Assembly: GCA_934796775.1 (NCBI GenBank)
Contig: CAKVPH010000002.1
Location: forward strand, 101,475 to 165,474
Source: an uncultured Clostridia bacterium
GTDB taxonomy: Bacteria; Bacillota; Clostridia; Christensenellales; Borkfalkiaceae
Direction of reading: 5' to 3'
DNA: 64,000 nucleotides
Shown one piece after another: positions 1 through 8,951 of this stretch. A program made the position numbers and the translations under genes. Each line of letters starts with the position of its first letter. The stretch's first letter is position 1. The notes under the pieces are model-generated. The model did not search any database. It saw nothing but the letters and a program-made list of their open reading frames with translations, and had not been told where the DNA came from.

Positions 1-8
1 GGGGAAAA

Positions 9-407
9 ATGACTGACAGAGAACTTATGGAACTTGCTGTTAAAGCGAGAAGTATGGCTTACACGCCTTATTCGAATTATAAAGTCGGAGCTGCTCTTTT
101 ATGCAAAAACGGCAAAGTGTTTTTGGGATGTAATATCGAAAACGCGTCTTTCGGCGCTACAAACTGTGCCGAACGCACGGCGATTTTTAAAGCCGTAAGC
201 GAAGGCGAAACCGAATTTGAAAAAATCGCCGTTGCCGGCGGAAAAGACCAACCCGATAACGATTGTTCGCCTTGCGGAATTTGCCGTCAGGTAATGACCG
301 AGTTTTGCGATAAAGATTTTATCGTTATATTAGGCACGCCGGATAACTTAGTGAAGTACCGCTTAGAGCAGCTTTTGCCCCTGTTTTTTACCAAAAACAA
401 TATGTAA
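9..407 (+). CDS. cdd: Cytidine deaminase
   Basis: 132-residue homotetramer-type cytidine deaminase, which converts (deoxy)cytidine to (deoxy)uridine in the cytosol. The NIENAS motif (residues 42-47) would contact the ribose. C53-A-E55 supplies the first zinc ligand and the catalytic glutamate, and the PCGIC segment supplies C89 and C92. Length and motif order fit the family. A purine-rich GGGGA ribosome site lies just before the ATG at the window edge, so the operon probably begins further left. It lies 47 nt before a pyrimidine-nucleoside phosphorylase, which would use the uridine or deoxyuridine formed. Nothing is unusual. Confidence 0.96.
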   Translation: MTDRELMELAVKARSMAYTPYSNYKVGAALLCKNGKVFLGCNIENASFGATNCAERTAIFKAVSEGETEFEKIAVAGGKDQPDNDCSPCGICRQVMTEFCDKDFIVILGTPDNLVKYRLEQLLPLFFTKNNM

Positions 408-454
408 GCGGCACATGTTTTTAAGACACAACTTTTTATAGGCAGGATATTAAC

Positions 455-1756
455 ATGAGAATGTACGATATAATAAAAAAGAAACGTGACGGCGGAGTGT
501 TATCGCGCGAAGAAATAGATTTTTTTATTCACGGCTATGTCAGCGGCGAGATTCCCGATTATCAGGCTTCGGCACTGTGTATGGCAATATATTTTCGCGG
601 AATGACTACCGAAGAAACCACATATCTTACGCTCGCCGTGCGCGATTCGGGTGAAAAACTTGATTTTTCAAATATAAAAGGTATAAGAGTAGATAAACAT
701 TCCACAGGCGGCGTAGGCGATAAAACCAGCCTTGTGGTTGCGCCTATCGTGGCGTCGCTCGGCGTAAAAGTTGCAAAAATGAGCGGCAGAGGGTTAGGAC
801 ATACCGGCGGAACGATTGACAAACTCGAAGCTATCGACGGATTTAAAACGGATCTTCCCGTTGAAGAATTTGAAAGAATCGTAAACGAAGTAGGAATTGC
901 TATTGTCGGGCAAAACGCCGAACTTGCGCCTGCCGATAAAAAACTGTATGCTCTTCGCGACGTTACCGCTACGGTGGACAGCATGCCTTTAATAGCTTCC
1001 AGCATTATGGGTAAAAAACTTGCCGCCGATGACGATTGTATTGTTTTAGACGTAAAAACGGGCAGCGGCTCGTTTATGAAAACGGTAGCGGACAGTAAAA
1101 GACTTGCCCGTATAATGGTGGATATAGGCAAAAATGCAGGTAAAGAGATGCTTGCGCTTATTACCGATATGGATATTCCGCTCGGCAATGCGATAGGTAA
1201 TTCTTTGGAAGTAAAAGAAGCTATTGCCACGCTTAACGGTCACGGTCCCGAAGATTTTACGTTTATCTGCACGGAGCTTGCTGCTAATATGCTGTTTTTG
1301 GCAAAAAAAGGGAGTATGGCAAAATGTCGCGCAATGGTAAAAAACTCGCTTGAATCGGGCGCGGCTTTAAATACTTTAATAAAAATGGTAAAGGCGCAAG
1401 GCGGCAACGAGCAGCTTATTTTAAATCCCGATTTATTTAAAAAGGCAAAATTTGAGCGTGAGATTATATCCTCAAAAGAAGGTTATATCAGTAGCGTCGA
1501 TACCGAAGGCTACGGCATAGCAAGCCTTCTTTTAGGTGCCGGCAGAAATACCAAAGAAGACGTTATCGACTATTCCGCGGGAATAATTTTAAAGAAAAAG
1601 ACGGGCGACTACGTTAAAAAAGGAGACGTTTTAGCCGTTTTGTATACCGATAAGCAGGAACTTTTCGATAGTTCCGAGCAAAAGTTTTTACAAAGCACGC
1701 ATTTGGGCGGAACTCAGCCTGAAAAACGTCCGCTTATTTTGGCGCGAGTTAAATAG
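455..1756 (+). CDS. pdp: Pyrimidine-nucleoside phosphorylase
   Basis: 433-residue family 3 nucleoside phosphorylase, which cleaves uridine, deoxyuridine or thymidine with phosphate to base plus (deoxy)ribose-1-phosphate. KHSTGGVGDKTS (residues 81-92) is the phosphate/base signature and SGRGLGHTGGT (110-120) follows. The C-terminal alpha/beta domain is complete. AGGA lies 8 nt before the ATG. Sequence alone does not separate the broad Pdp type from the thymidine-specific DeoA type; the name pdp is chosen because the neighbours (cytidine deaminase, thymidine kinase) handle general pyrimidine salvage in Firmicutes. Confidence 0.93.
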   Translation: MRMYDIIKKKRDGGVLSREEIDFFIHGYVSGEIPDYQASALCMAIYFRGMTTEETTYLTLAVRDSGEKLDFSNIKGIRVDKHSTGGVGDKTSLVVAPIVASLGVKVAKMSGRGLGHTGGTIDKLEAIDGFKTDLPVEEFERIVNEVGIAIVGQNAELAPADKKLYALRDVTATVDSMPLIASSIMGKKLAADDDCIVLDVKTGSGSFMKTVADSKRLARIMVDIGKNAGKEMLALITDMDIPLGNAIGNSLEVKEAIATLNGHGPEDFTFICTELAANMLFLAKKGSMAKCRAMVKNSLESGAALNTLIKMVKAQGGNEQLILNPDLFKKAKFEREIISSKEGYISSVDTEGYGIASLLLGAGRNTKEDVIDYSAGIILKKKTGDYVKKGDVLAVLYTDKQELFDSSEQKFLQSTHLGGTQPEKRPLILARVK

Positions 1757-1820
1757 ACGTTTTAATTTAACTGCAAAGGCAATATTTATTTTATCAACGT
1801 GAAGCAGGGAACGAAAGAAA

Positions 1821-2414
1821 ATGGCAAAATTATATTTTAAATTCGGGGCGATGGGCTGTTCAAAAACGGCTCAAGCCCTTATAACTAAATTCAATTACGA
1901 AGAAAAAAACATGAAGGTTCTGCTCATAAAACCTTCTATAGACACGCGCGACGGCGCAGATATGGTTGTTTCGCGCATAGGCTTAAAGGCAAAAGCGACC
2001 GTAATAACGCCGGATATGAATATTTACGACCTATATGAAGAAAAATTTTCCGATTCCGACGTTATAATTGCCGACGAGTGTCAGTTTTTTACCGCAAAGC
2101 AGGTGGACGAACTTGCCGATATAGTAATGAATAAAAAAATACCCGTACTTTGTTTTGGTTTAAGCACGGATTTTACCACGCATTTATTTGAAGGCAGTCG
2201 CCGCCTTTTTGAAATAGCCGAATCTATAACCGAAATCAAATCTGTTTGCAAATGCGGAGCTAAAGCAACCGTAAACGCGCGGTTTGACGATAAGGGCAAT
2301 ATCGTTTATAAAGGCGAACAAGTAGTGCTTGGCGGCAACGACCGATACGAAGCAATGTGCCGCAAATGCTGGCTAAAACGTAAAGCCGAGCAGGAGTCAA
2401 AAGGGATTTTTTAA
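1821..2414 (+). CDS. tdk: Thymidine kinase
   Basis: 197-residue type II thymidine kinase, which phosphorylates thymidine with ATP. The N-terminal P-loop is GAMGCSKT (residues 9-16), a variant in which the usual S/G-G before Lys is C-S; similar GxxxxSKT loops occur in this family, so it is not taken as a defect. A DEC motif (Walker B/catalytic acid) follows mid-protein, and two Cys pairs (CKCG and CRKC) near the C terminus form the structural zinc site. AGGGA lies 10 nt upstream of the ATG. It is third in the pyrimidine salvage operon and is followed by a strong terminator. Confidence 0.93.
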   Translation: MAKLYFKFGAMGCSKTAQALITKFNYEEKNMKVLLIKPSIDTRDGADMVVSRIGLKAKATVITPDMNIYDLYEEKFSDSDVIIADECQFFTAKQVDELADIVMNKKIPVLCFGLSTDFTTHLFEGSRRLFEIAESITEIKSVCKCGAKATVNARFDDKGNIVYKGEQVVLGGNDRYEAMCRKCWLKRKAEQESKGIF

Positions 2415-2505
2415 AACAATCTAAATATTCAGGCGTAAAATCTTCTTACATTAAGTAAGGAAAATTTATAATAAGTTATAAAAAATTAAAATTATAAATC
2501 TACAT

Positions 2506-2542
2506 AAAAACCGGTGTCGATATCTGTGCGGCACCGGTTTTT
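2506..2542. terminator. Bidirectional intrinsic terminator
   Basis: AAAAACCGGTG and CACCGGTTTTT form an 11-bp stem with A- and T-runs on both flanks. It sits between tdk (plus strand) and the AraC-type gene (minus strand), so it can serve both. Confidence 0.88.
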
Positions 2543-2585
2543 ATATATTTTTTATACATTATTTTATAATTAAAAAATGAATTGA

Positions 2586-3452
2586 TTAGTGTACTGTTAT
2601 TTTTTTCTGATAGGCAATAGGGGCAATACCCATATGTTTTTTAAAGAACGACGAAAAGTAGTTTTGCGACGAAAAATTCATTTCGTTTGCTATTTCATTC
2701 ATGCGTTTTCCTTCGCATAAGAGTTTAATCGCATAGTCTATGCGAAGATTATTATAATAATTGATTATTCCGCAGTTTGCAAATTTATGAAATAATCTTT
2801 TTAAATTACTTGGAGATTCAAACAAATCTTTTGATATTTTTTCTATCGTCAGGTTTAATCTGACGTTTTTATTTAAATACAATACAATTTTTTTGTATTT
2901 TAAAGCTTGTTCGCTGTGATTTTCCAGATGAATGTTAAGTTTTTCGGCGTACTTGCCTATTTTAATGCAAAGAATTTCCAAATAGTTTTTTAAAATCTGA
3001 AAGTCTTTTTCAACCTTTAATTGTTCGTATTGTAAAGAGTTATAATAATATTCGCCGTCGGTTTCGTGAAAACACTGTTTTGTTTCTTCAATCAGTGCGT
3101 CTATTAACTCGCGATCTTTAGCGTCTAACTTAATTTTTCCGTGAAAAAGCGTAGAATCTAATCCGTTGCCGTTAAACGTAATAGTAAAAATTTTCATATT
3201 TGATTTATGAATATTCCAACAGGTATGAAATGCATTAGGTTTATGAATAATCAAATCGCCGGCTTTACAGGAATATAGTTCTTCTTCGCTTGTAATACCC
3301 ACTTCTCCGTCTACGATGTATGCCAGCTCCCAAAAGTTGTGGCGTTCGCCGTCAAACCTGAAGTTTTTAGGGAAACATAGGTTGTAAAACGAGTATATGG
3401 AAATTATGTTGATTTTTGAATGTGGTTTTATAGGTTCGTATATGCCGTTCAT
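2586..3452 (-). CDS. AraC-family transcriptional regulator
   Basis: 288 residues. The N-terminal half is a cupin-like sensor domain (HNFWELAYIVDGEVG near residues 38-52, then KPNAFHTCWN), and the C-terminal ~100 residues are an AraC/XylS double helix-turn-helix (LTIEKISKDLFES; MNEIANEMNFSSQNYFSSFFKKHMGI). It is divergent from the 3.7-16 kb carbohydrate locus, the usual arrangement for a local activator that binds a sugar in its cupin domain. No clear Shine-Dalgarno precedes the ATG, so low expression is possible. The inducer is unknown. Confidence 0.9.
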   Translation of the reverse strand: MNGIYEPIKPHSKINIISIYSFYNLCFPKNFRFDGERHNFWELAYIVDGEVGITSEEELYSCKAGDLIIHKPNAFHTCWNIHKSNMKIFTITFNGNGLDSTLFHGKIKLDAKDRELIDALIEETKQCFHETDGEYYYNSLQYEQLKVEKDFQILKNYLEILCIKIGKYAEKLNIHLENHSEQALKYKKIVLYLNKNVRLNLTIEKISKDLFESPSNLKRLFHKFANCGIINYYNNLRIDYAIKLLCEGKRMNEIANEMNFSSQNYFSSFFKKHMGIAPIAYQKKITVH

Positions 3453-3561
3453 ATTTTTAATTTAAAACATTTTTATGTTTTTGTCAATGCTTTTTTAAAA
3501 TAAAAAAAAGAAAAAACGTTTTTTTTGCTCCGAATTCATAAATCAGATGTCTAATTTGGTA

Positions 3562-3590
3562 TAGACTGCGGAGTTTTTAAGTGATAAAAT
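3562..3590 (+). promoter_or_regulatory. Candidate sigma-A promoter of the carbohydrate locus
   Basis: TAGACT (3562-3567), 17-nt spacer and TAAAAT (3585-3590) with a TG extended -10. It lies in the divergent region between the AraC-type gene and the first locus gene. The weak -35 would suit an activator-dependent promoter. Confidence 0.5.
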
Positions 3591-3621
3591 ATGAGGGAAA
3601 ATTAATTTTTCAGATATAGCG

Positions 3622-3667
3622 TCTGATAAATAAAGTTATATAATTCTGATAAATAAAGTTATATAAT
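3622..3667. repeat. Perfect tandem duplication, 2 x 23 bp
   Basis: Positions 3622-3644 and 3645-3667 are identical 23-bp units, ending with GTTATATAAT. The second copy ends in the ATGAGGA that carries the ribosome site of the next gene, so the duplication lengthens its leader. Confidence 0.95.
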
Positions 3668-3680
3668 GAGGAATTCAGGT

Positions 3681-5360
3681 ATGACGAATGTTTTTTATTT
3701 AACAAATAAGCACGCGGTTAAAAGCCAAAACGATGCGGATTGCTTTTTTCCGGAATTATTTTGTTTGATCGGATTAAGCGCAAATAAGATTAACGAAAGC
3801 GAAATTTTGCAAGACGATTGTAAAGGAGCCGTTCTGTTTGCAGGCGAGCGTGATTATTCGAACTCCATTGAAAAGCTTAGTGTTTTTGCCGAAAAAGGCG
3901 GCACGGTAGTCTTTTTTAATACCGTCGGTGTAGACGATTTATGCGGAATAAAAACCATAGGCAGAATAAAATCCGAAAGCGAATTTTCCGTAAACGGACA
4001 TTTTGTAGCAAATTCGGAATATATGCCGGAAAAATACAGGAATTATCCTTTGCCGATACTTAGCGATATTTTAAATAAGCGTTCGATTGATGATATGCCT
4101 GAAGTAAAAATAATAGCAACGCTGAAAGAGCAAGGCATTCCTATAGTTTTTGAGCGTAGTTATGGCAAGGGGAAAGTAATATTTTTTAGTTTTTCATTGC
4201 TAAAAACTATATGGTATAAAGCGCAAGGTCGTCCCGTATACGAGGATTTGGACGGCGACGGTTATAAACGTACGGGTGATTCTTGCATAGTAGACGCAAC
4301 CGATGATTTTTATTTGCCGGTAATCGATTTATATCTGAGATTTATCGAAGGAATGATTGCGCCTGAATCGAATTTGCCGTATATTCATCAGCTTCCGATT
4401 CAAAACGGAAAGCCTTCGGATTACGTACTTTATTTTTCCGGCGACGAAGATCATTGCGGAGAAGAACTTATTACCGCAAATAACGTAATGCGCGAAAGAA
4501 ATTTGCCGTATCACGTTCATATGCAGCCCGTTGATAAAAAGAAGTTTACCATAAGTTCTGCGGTTTACGAAGATCTTAAAAAGAAAGGAATGGAATTTTC
4601 ATTGCATTTTGATTTTATAACCGATAAAACGTACGGTTACGATGAAAAAGCTATGAAAGAGCAGGTCGAACTGTATAAAAGAGAATTCCGCGAAAATCCA
4701 AAAACTTGTAATACGCACTGGTTCATATATAACGGGTTCGGCGAAACGGCAAGGTGGTATAACGAACTCGGGCTAAAAGGAACGATGCATAGTATAGGCA
4801 TAAAGACTAATCTTTTTGATATAAACGCCATGAACGATTATGGCTTTGCATTCGGAACTTCTTATCCTACAAGACCGCTTGACGACGCGGCTCACGGTAA
4901 CGAGTTATACGATATTCCCGAGCTTAAAATTGTTTTTTACGAACCGAGATTGAGAAACGGCGAAGATGCCGAAAGAATAAAAAGGCAGGCGGAGCTTGCC
5001 AAAGAATTTGGTTTAATAAACAATATATTTATTCATCCTACTTATTTTACGCTCGATAGTATAGCTTCCGTTTCCGCGGTTGACGAAACGTTAAAATACG
5101 CAAAAACGCAAAACGTCGCTTACATGTCGGAAGATCAGATAACCGAGTGGTGGATAAAGCGCAGTAAATCGTCGGTATTAAACGAAGGTAACGGTAAATT
5201 TGCCGTAAAAGCAGAATGTCCGTTGGTTTTAAAGTTTTTAACCAAAGTTGAACTGCGTATAAACGATCAAATAATAGAATGCGTTGAAAAAACTATTTGC
5301 GGCAGAATCTATTACGAATATTGTATACCTGAAGGCAAATATTCAATCAGTGTTAAATAA
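3681..5360 (+). CDS. Two-domain protein: GATase-like N-terminus plus polysaccharide-deacetylase-like domain
   Basis: 559 residues from the ATG at 3681, chosen because GAGGA lies 8 nt upstream; an in-frame ATG at 3666 has no ribosome site. Roughly the first 190 residues resemble a ThuA/GATase-type alpha/beta fold that ends in a GKGKVIFFSFSL-like strand, as in proteins that check sugar-linked beds. The remainder looks like a NodB-type deacetylase barrel, with FSGDEDHCGEE and SLHFDF motifs offering metal-ligand D/H residues and an HPTYF near the end. No signal peptide is seen, so it should be cytosolic. First gene of the carbohydrate locus. Substrate unknown; the fold call is from motif reading only. 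Confidence 0.55.
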   Translation: MTNVFYLTNKHAVKSQNDADCFFPELFCLIGLSANKINESEILQDDCKGAVLFAGERDYSNSIEKLSVFAEKGGTVVFFNTVGVDDLCGIKTIGRIKSESEFSVNGHFVANSEYMPEKYRNYPLPILSDILNKRSIDDMPEVKIIATLKEQGIPIVFERSYGKGKVIFFSFSLLKTIWYKAQGRPVYEDLDGDGYKRTGDSCIVDATDDFYLPVIDLYLRFIEGMIAPESNLPYIHQLPIQNGKPSDYVLYFSGDEDHCGEELITANNVMRERNLPYHVHMQPVDKKKFTISSAVYEDLKKKGMEFSLHFDFITDKTYGYDEKAMKEQVELYKREFRENPKTCNTHWFIYNGFGETARWYNELGLKGTMHSIGIKTNLFDINAMNDYGFAFGTSYPTRPLDDAAHGNELYDIPELKIVFYEPRLRNGEDAERIKRQAELAKEFGLINNIFIHPTYFTLDSIASVSAVDETLKYAKTQNVAYMSEDQITEWWIKRSKSSVLNEGNGKFAVKAECPLVLKFLTKVELRINDQIIECVEKTICGRIYYEYCIPEGKYSISVK

Positions 5361-5382
5361 TCAACTAAAAGAGGAAAGAAAT

Positions 5383-6546
5383 ATGAGAAGAATTAAAATG
5401 GGTGTTCTCGGGGCAGGTCCGAGAGCGGATTGTATATTAGAAACTTATGCTTTGTGCCCTTATGTAGAAGTTACTGCAATTTGTGACAGAGCCGACAACT
5501 TAGCCGAAAATCTTGCCAAAAAGTATTCTGCGGCTACCGAATTTAAAGGCGTAAAAGTATATAAGGATTATGACAAAATGATGCAAGAGCGCAATTTTGA
5601 AGCTCTTTTAGTCACCATAGATCCCGATCATCAGATAACTATTGCATGCGACGCAATGGAACGTGGCGTGCATGTTATGACGGAAGTTCCGTGCTGCACC
5701 GATATAGACGAATGTTGGAAGCTTGTAAACACGGTTGAAAAAACGGGAATGAAATATCAACTTTCCGAGCAGACGAGATACTGGCATTTTATATCCGAAT
5801 GGAGAAGAATGGCACAGGAAGGCGTGTTCGGCAAGTTGCTTATGGTAGAAGGTCAGTATTTGCATTATGAAAAAACGTGGGATTTCTTCGTTAATAAAAA
5901 AACAGGCGAACACGTTCAGACGTGCACGAACGAACTTGATTCGAATCCGGAATACGAACGTTCCTGGAGATACAGATTATTATCCGATCCTATTTATTAT
6001 TTGCCGCATACGCTAAGTCCGTTGCTTAGCATTACAGGCGGAAGAATTGAAAAAGTAGCATGTTTTGGAACACGCAAAAACAGTTACTTTATGGAAGGTA
6101 TTGAGTGCAGAGATATTGAATCTGCAATTATGTACAACTCAAACGACGTTATTTTTAACGTGAGAGCAGGTTTTACCAGCCCTCATTCCAGACAAGCCGA
6201 AACGGGTGCGCACTGGTACCACGTTAAAGGAACGTACGGTTCGGTTGAGTTCTCCAGAACCGAAACCGACAAACCGAAGATGTGGATGAAGGATGAAGGG
6301 TGGAGCGAACATCCCGAATGGACGTGTGCGGACGATAAGGCAGAGGAATTTATTAAAAACAGTCCTCACGGCGGTTCAGACGGTTATCCTATAAAGTATT
6401 TTGCAGAGGCAATCGTAAACGATACCACTCCTTTAATGGACGTTTATAAAGCTGTAGAAAGTGCCGCTCCTGCAATAATAGCTGCAAAGTCTGCGTCTTT
6501 AGGCGGCGTTCTGCTTGAAGTTCCTGATTTCAGAAGGAAAAAATGA
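5383..6546 (+). CDS. Gfo/Idh/MocA-family oxidoreductase
   Basis: 387 residues from the ATG at 5383, preceded by GAGGAAAG; longer in-frame extensions overlap the previous gene and lack a ribosome site. The N-terminal Rossmann fold has GVLGAGPRA (residues 7-15) for NAD(P), followed by a TEVPCCTD segment where the family usually carries EKP, so the Lys of that motif is replaced. The C-terminal alpha/beta domain supplies the sugar site. Such enzymes oxidise or epimerise sugars, inositols or glycosides. It overlaps the next gene by 4 nt (ATGA), indicating translational coupling. Confidence 0.85.
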   Translation: MRRIKMGVLGAGPRADCILETYALCPYVEVTAICDRADNLAENLAKKYSAATEFKGVKVYKDYDKMMQERNFEALLVTIDPDHQITIACDAMERGVHVMTEVPCCTDIDECWKLVNTVEKTGMKYQLSEQTRYWHFISEWRRMAQEGVFGKLLMVEGQYLHYEKTWDFFVNKKTGEHVQTCTNELDSNPEYERSWRYRLLSDPIYYLPHTLSPLLSITGGRIEKVACFGTRKNSYFMEGIECRDIESAIMYNSNDVIFNVRAGFTSPHSRQAETGAHWYHVKGTYGSVEFSRTETDKPKMWMKDEGWSEHPEWTCADDKAEEFIKNSPHGGSDGYPIKYFAEAIVNDTTPLMDVYKAVESAAPAIIAAKSASLGGVLLEVPDFRRKK

Positions 6547-7487
6547 TAGAGACCGTTTTATTCACGTTATCTATAACAGCTTCTTCGGTCGTAGTGGTTT
6601 TTTATAAAAACTTTTCCATAATAAAAAGATTTAAATCGGATATATCTCTTATGGCATTCTGGTCAACCCTGCCTTTAATCGCTGTGTATGCAATACTTTG
6701 CATAATAAACGGATTTGATTTTTCGGTTGCGAATATCATATGCGGGTGCGTTGCGGGATTGTGCAATTATCTTGCGATGAAATATCTGATAAAATCAATG
6801 AGTTGCGGCTCGGTTACGCTTGCCGTAATTATAATAAATCTGAATTTTATTATTCCCGTCTGCCTGTCGTGTATTTTTCTAAGCGAAAGTGCGTCGACTC
6901 TGCAAATTGCGGGAATACTTTTAATGGCTTTTGTAACCGTATTCAGCAACCTTGACTTTAAAGCTCTAAAAAAAAGCGAAAAAACCACCGATAATCAAAA
7001 TAATACAAAAATAAAGCAAAATAAAGAGAGTATAAAACCGCTCATTTTTGCGCTTATAGCATGTTTTACAAACGGCTTGCTTAATTTCATGGTAAAAGTT
7101 CAAAGTTTTGCCGTCGGCGCAAACGGACAAGATTGCTTTTATTTTTGTATGTATTTAAGCGGAAGCATTTTCGCGTTGCTTATATATTTAATAGAAAAAT
7201 CGATTTACGCCGAAAAAGCAACCGAAGAAAAATCAAACAATACGAATATAGCGGTAAAAATAGCTCTTTGCGGAATAGCAATAGGTGTTTGCTCTGCGGT
7301 ATGTTTATATCCTCAGAGTATGCTTACAAAATACGTTTCCGGAGCCGTTCAGTTTACCGTAACTGCGGCGGGAGCGGTGCTGTTAAGTTTGGCAATAGCT
7401 ATCGTAAAATACAGAGAAAGACCTACGTTAAAAAGCGTAATCGGTTCTTGTTGTTGCATAATCGCTATTTTGTTTCAACTTTTATAA
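6543..7487 (+). CDS. DMT/EamA-type membrane transporter
   Basis: 314 residues with about ten hydrophobic segments in two halves, separated by a charged Lys/Asn-rich loop (KKSEKTTDNQNNTKIKQNK) near residues 140-160. This is the layout of drug/metabolite superfamily transporters. Its ATG overlaps the stop of the oxidoreductase gene. Within a sugar locus it could move a sugar, a catabolite or an end product across the membrane; the sequence does not say which or in which direction. Confidence 0.75.
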   Translation: MIETVLFTLSITASSVVVVFYKNFSIIKRFKSDISLMAFWSTLPLIAVYAILCIINGFDFSVANIICGCVAGLCNYLAMKYLIKSMSCGSVTLAVIIINLNFIIPVCLSCIFLSESASTLQIAGILLMAFVTVFSNLDFKALKKSEKTTDNQNNTKIKQNKESIKPLIFALIACFTNGLLNFMVKVQSFAVGANGQDCFYFCMYLSGSIFALLIYLIEKSIYAEKATEEKSNNTNIAVKIALCGIAIGVCSAVCLYPQSMLTKYVSGAVQFTVTAAGAVLLSLAIAIVKYRERPTLKSVIGSCCCIIAILFQLL

Positions 7488-7532
7488 TATCATCGACTTA
7501 CATATGTAATTTTTAATTTACGGAGGAAACAG

Positions 7533-8933
7533 ATGAAAAAAACTTTAGTTTTTATTTTAGCTTTGTTTTTGGTCTTTTCTGCGGCATGCGTGCCGAATAA
7601 AGAAGATAAAAACAACGAGATGACCGAAATATCGCTTGACGGTATGCCGGATTATTCTGCCTACGAAGCTGACTTGCATTTTACTATCGGGCAATGGGTT
7701 AATATTCCTAACAAATATTCCTGGTTGAATTACGATACCGGTAAAATAGAAAACAGCAGCGTTCTTACAGATGCCGAGTTTGAAGAGCAGTACAGGTATA
7801 TAAAAGAAGCGGGAATAAATCTTGCAAGCAATCAGTTAGGCGAAGGAAGTACCGCTGCATGCGTAAAGCTTTTAAAAAATGCCGAAAAGCAGGGAATAGG
7901 GCAAATTGTGTTTGACGCTGCGCTTAGAAACGTCTTGCTTGACGCGTCTATTTCCGATGCCGAAGCCGTAGATAGGGGAATGGAACTTGTAGAGAGTTAT
8001 AAAGATTCTCCCGCGCTTGTCGGACACAATATGGAAGACGAGCCTACTCTTGGCGAATTTGACGGATTAGAACGTGCTTACAGAAGATATAAGTACATTT
8101 TTCCCGACAAGTTGTTTTACACAAATCTTTTCCCCGTGATCGCGCCTCCTTCGATGGTTGGCGAAGAGTATACCGATTATGTAAAAGCTTCGGCTAAAAA
8201 ATTACCGGTAAAAATGATTTCTTACGACCATTATCCGTTATACGGATACGAAGGCAAAACGTCGGTTATCGATAATTTCCTTTTGAATATGGAACTCGTT
8301 ATAGACGGTAAAAATCCCGAGCAGGAAATGTGGACGTTCTTGCAAAGCGGCAACTCGGCAGGAACCCGCGCCCCCGAAACTTATGCCGATATAGCCTGGC
8401 AGGCATATTCGTTTATGGCTTTCGGCGGAAAAGGTATCTGGTGGTTTTGTTACAGCGAAGTACCTTCTGAAAGATTTTCGGGCATGATAAACGGCAAAGG
8501 TGAAAGAACCGAAGCTTATTATCTTGTACAAAAGGTGAATAAAGAGATTTTATCGTTTGATCACGTTTATTTAAATTTTGACTGGAAGGGAGTTTTGACC
8601 TATAACGGAAAAAATACCGAAAAGCTCAATGAAAATTTTGCAAATCTTCAATCGTCGCTTATAGATTCGCACGAGCGAATTGCAAATGTAGAAGCGGAAG
8701 AGGACCTTCTCGTCGGAGCATTTAAAGACGGCGACGGACGCGACGGATTTATGGCGGTTAATTTTTCCGATCCCGGAAAAAATAAATCGAATAAGGTAAA
8801 AATCGTGTTTAATAATTGCAGCAAAGTTCTGGTTGTAAGGCACGGAGTTCAAAAAGCATATTTGTTAAAAAACGGCATTTTTGAAACGACTTTTGAATCT
8901 GGAGAAGGCTGTTTCATAATTCCGGTTAAATAA
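7533..8933 (+). CDS. Exported lipoprotein, glycosidase-like TIM barrel
   Basis: 466 residues. Lipoprotein signal with lipobox SAAC (lipidated C19). The rest reads as a (beta/alpha)8 barrel with a small C-terminal beta domain. Motifs: GHNMEDEP (D169, E170), YDHYP, MWTFLQ and WWFCYSE. It is paralogous to the cytosolic protein at 14760-15998, which keeps DEP, YDFYP, MWTFIQ and a matching C-terminal domain. E170 is a candidate acid/base, as in clan GH-A; the position where a nucleophile Glu is expected (end of the MWTFLQ strand) carries Gln, so catalytic activity is uncertain. AGGAGG lies before the ATG. It could not be tied to a known GH family. Confidence 0.6.
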   Translation: MKKTLVFILALFLVFSAACVPNKEDKNNEMTEISLDGMPDYSAYEADLHFTIGQWVNIPNKYSWLNYDTGKIENSSVLTDAEFEEQYRYIKEAGINLASNQLGEGSTAACVKLLKNAEKQGIGQIVFDAALRNVLLDASISDAEAVDRGMELVESYKDSPALVGHNMEDEPTLGEFDGLERAYRRYKYIFPDKLFYTNLFPVIAPPSMVGEEYTDYVKASAKKLPVKMISYDHYPLYGYEGKTSVIDNFLLNMELVIDGKNPEQEMWTFLQSGNSAGTRAPETYADIAWQAYSFMAFGGKGIWWFCYSEVPSERFSGMINGKGERTEAYYLVQKVNKEILSFDHVYLNFDWKGVLTYNGKNTEKLNENFANLQSSLIDSHERIANVEAEEDLLVGAFKDGDGRDGFMAVNFSDPGKNKSNKVKIVFNNCSKVLVVRHGVQKAYLLKNGIFETTFESGEGCFIIPVK

Positions 8934-8951
8934 TTAGATTTGGAGGATAAA

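Noticed and set aside
562..1230. Long minus-strand open frame (222 codons) inside the phosphorylase gene
   Set aside because: Antisense shadow of a conserved gene, Ser/Ile-rich translation with no motif and no ribosome site.
1848..1868. Odd P-loop (GAMGCSKT) in thymidine kinase as a sign of a broken enzyme
   Set aside because: GxxxxSKT-type loops occur in this family and all other motifs, including the zinc Cys, are intact.
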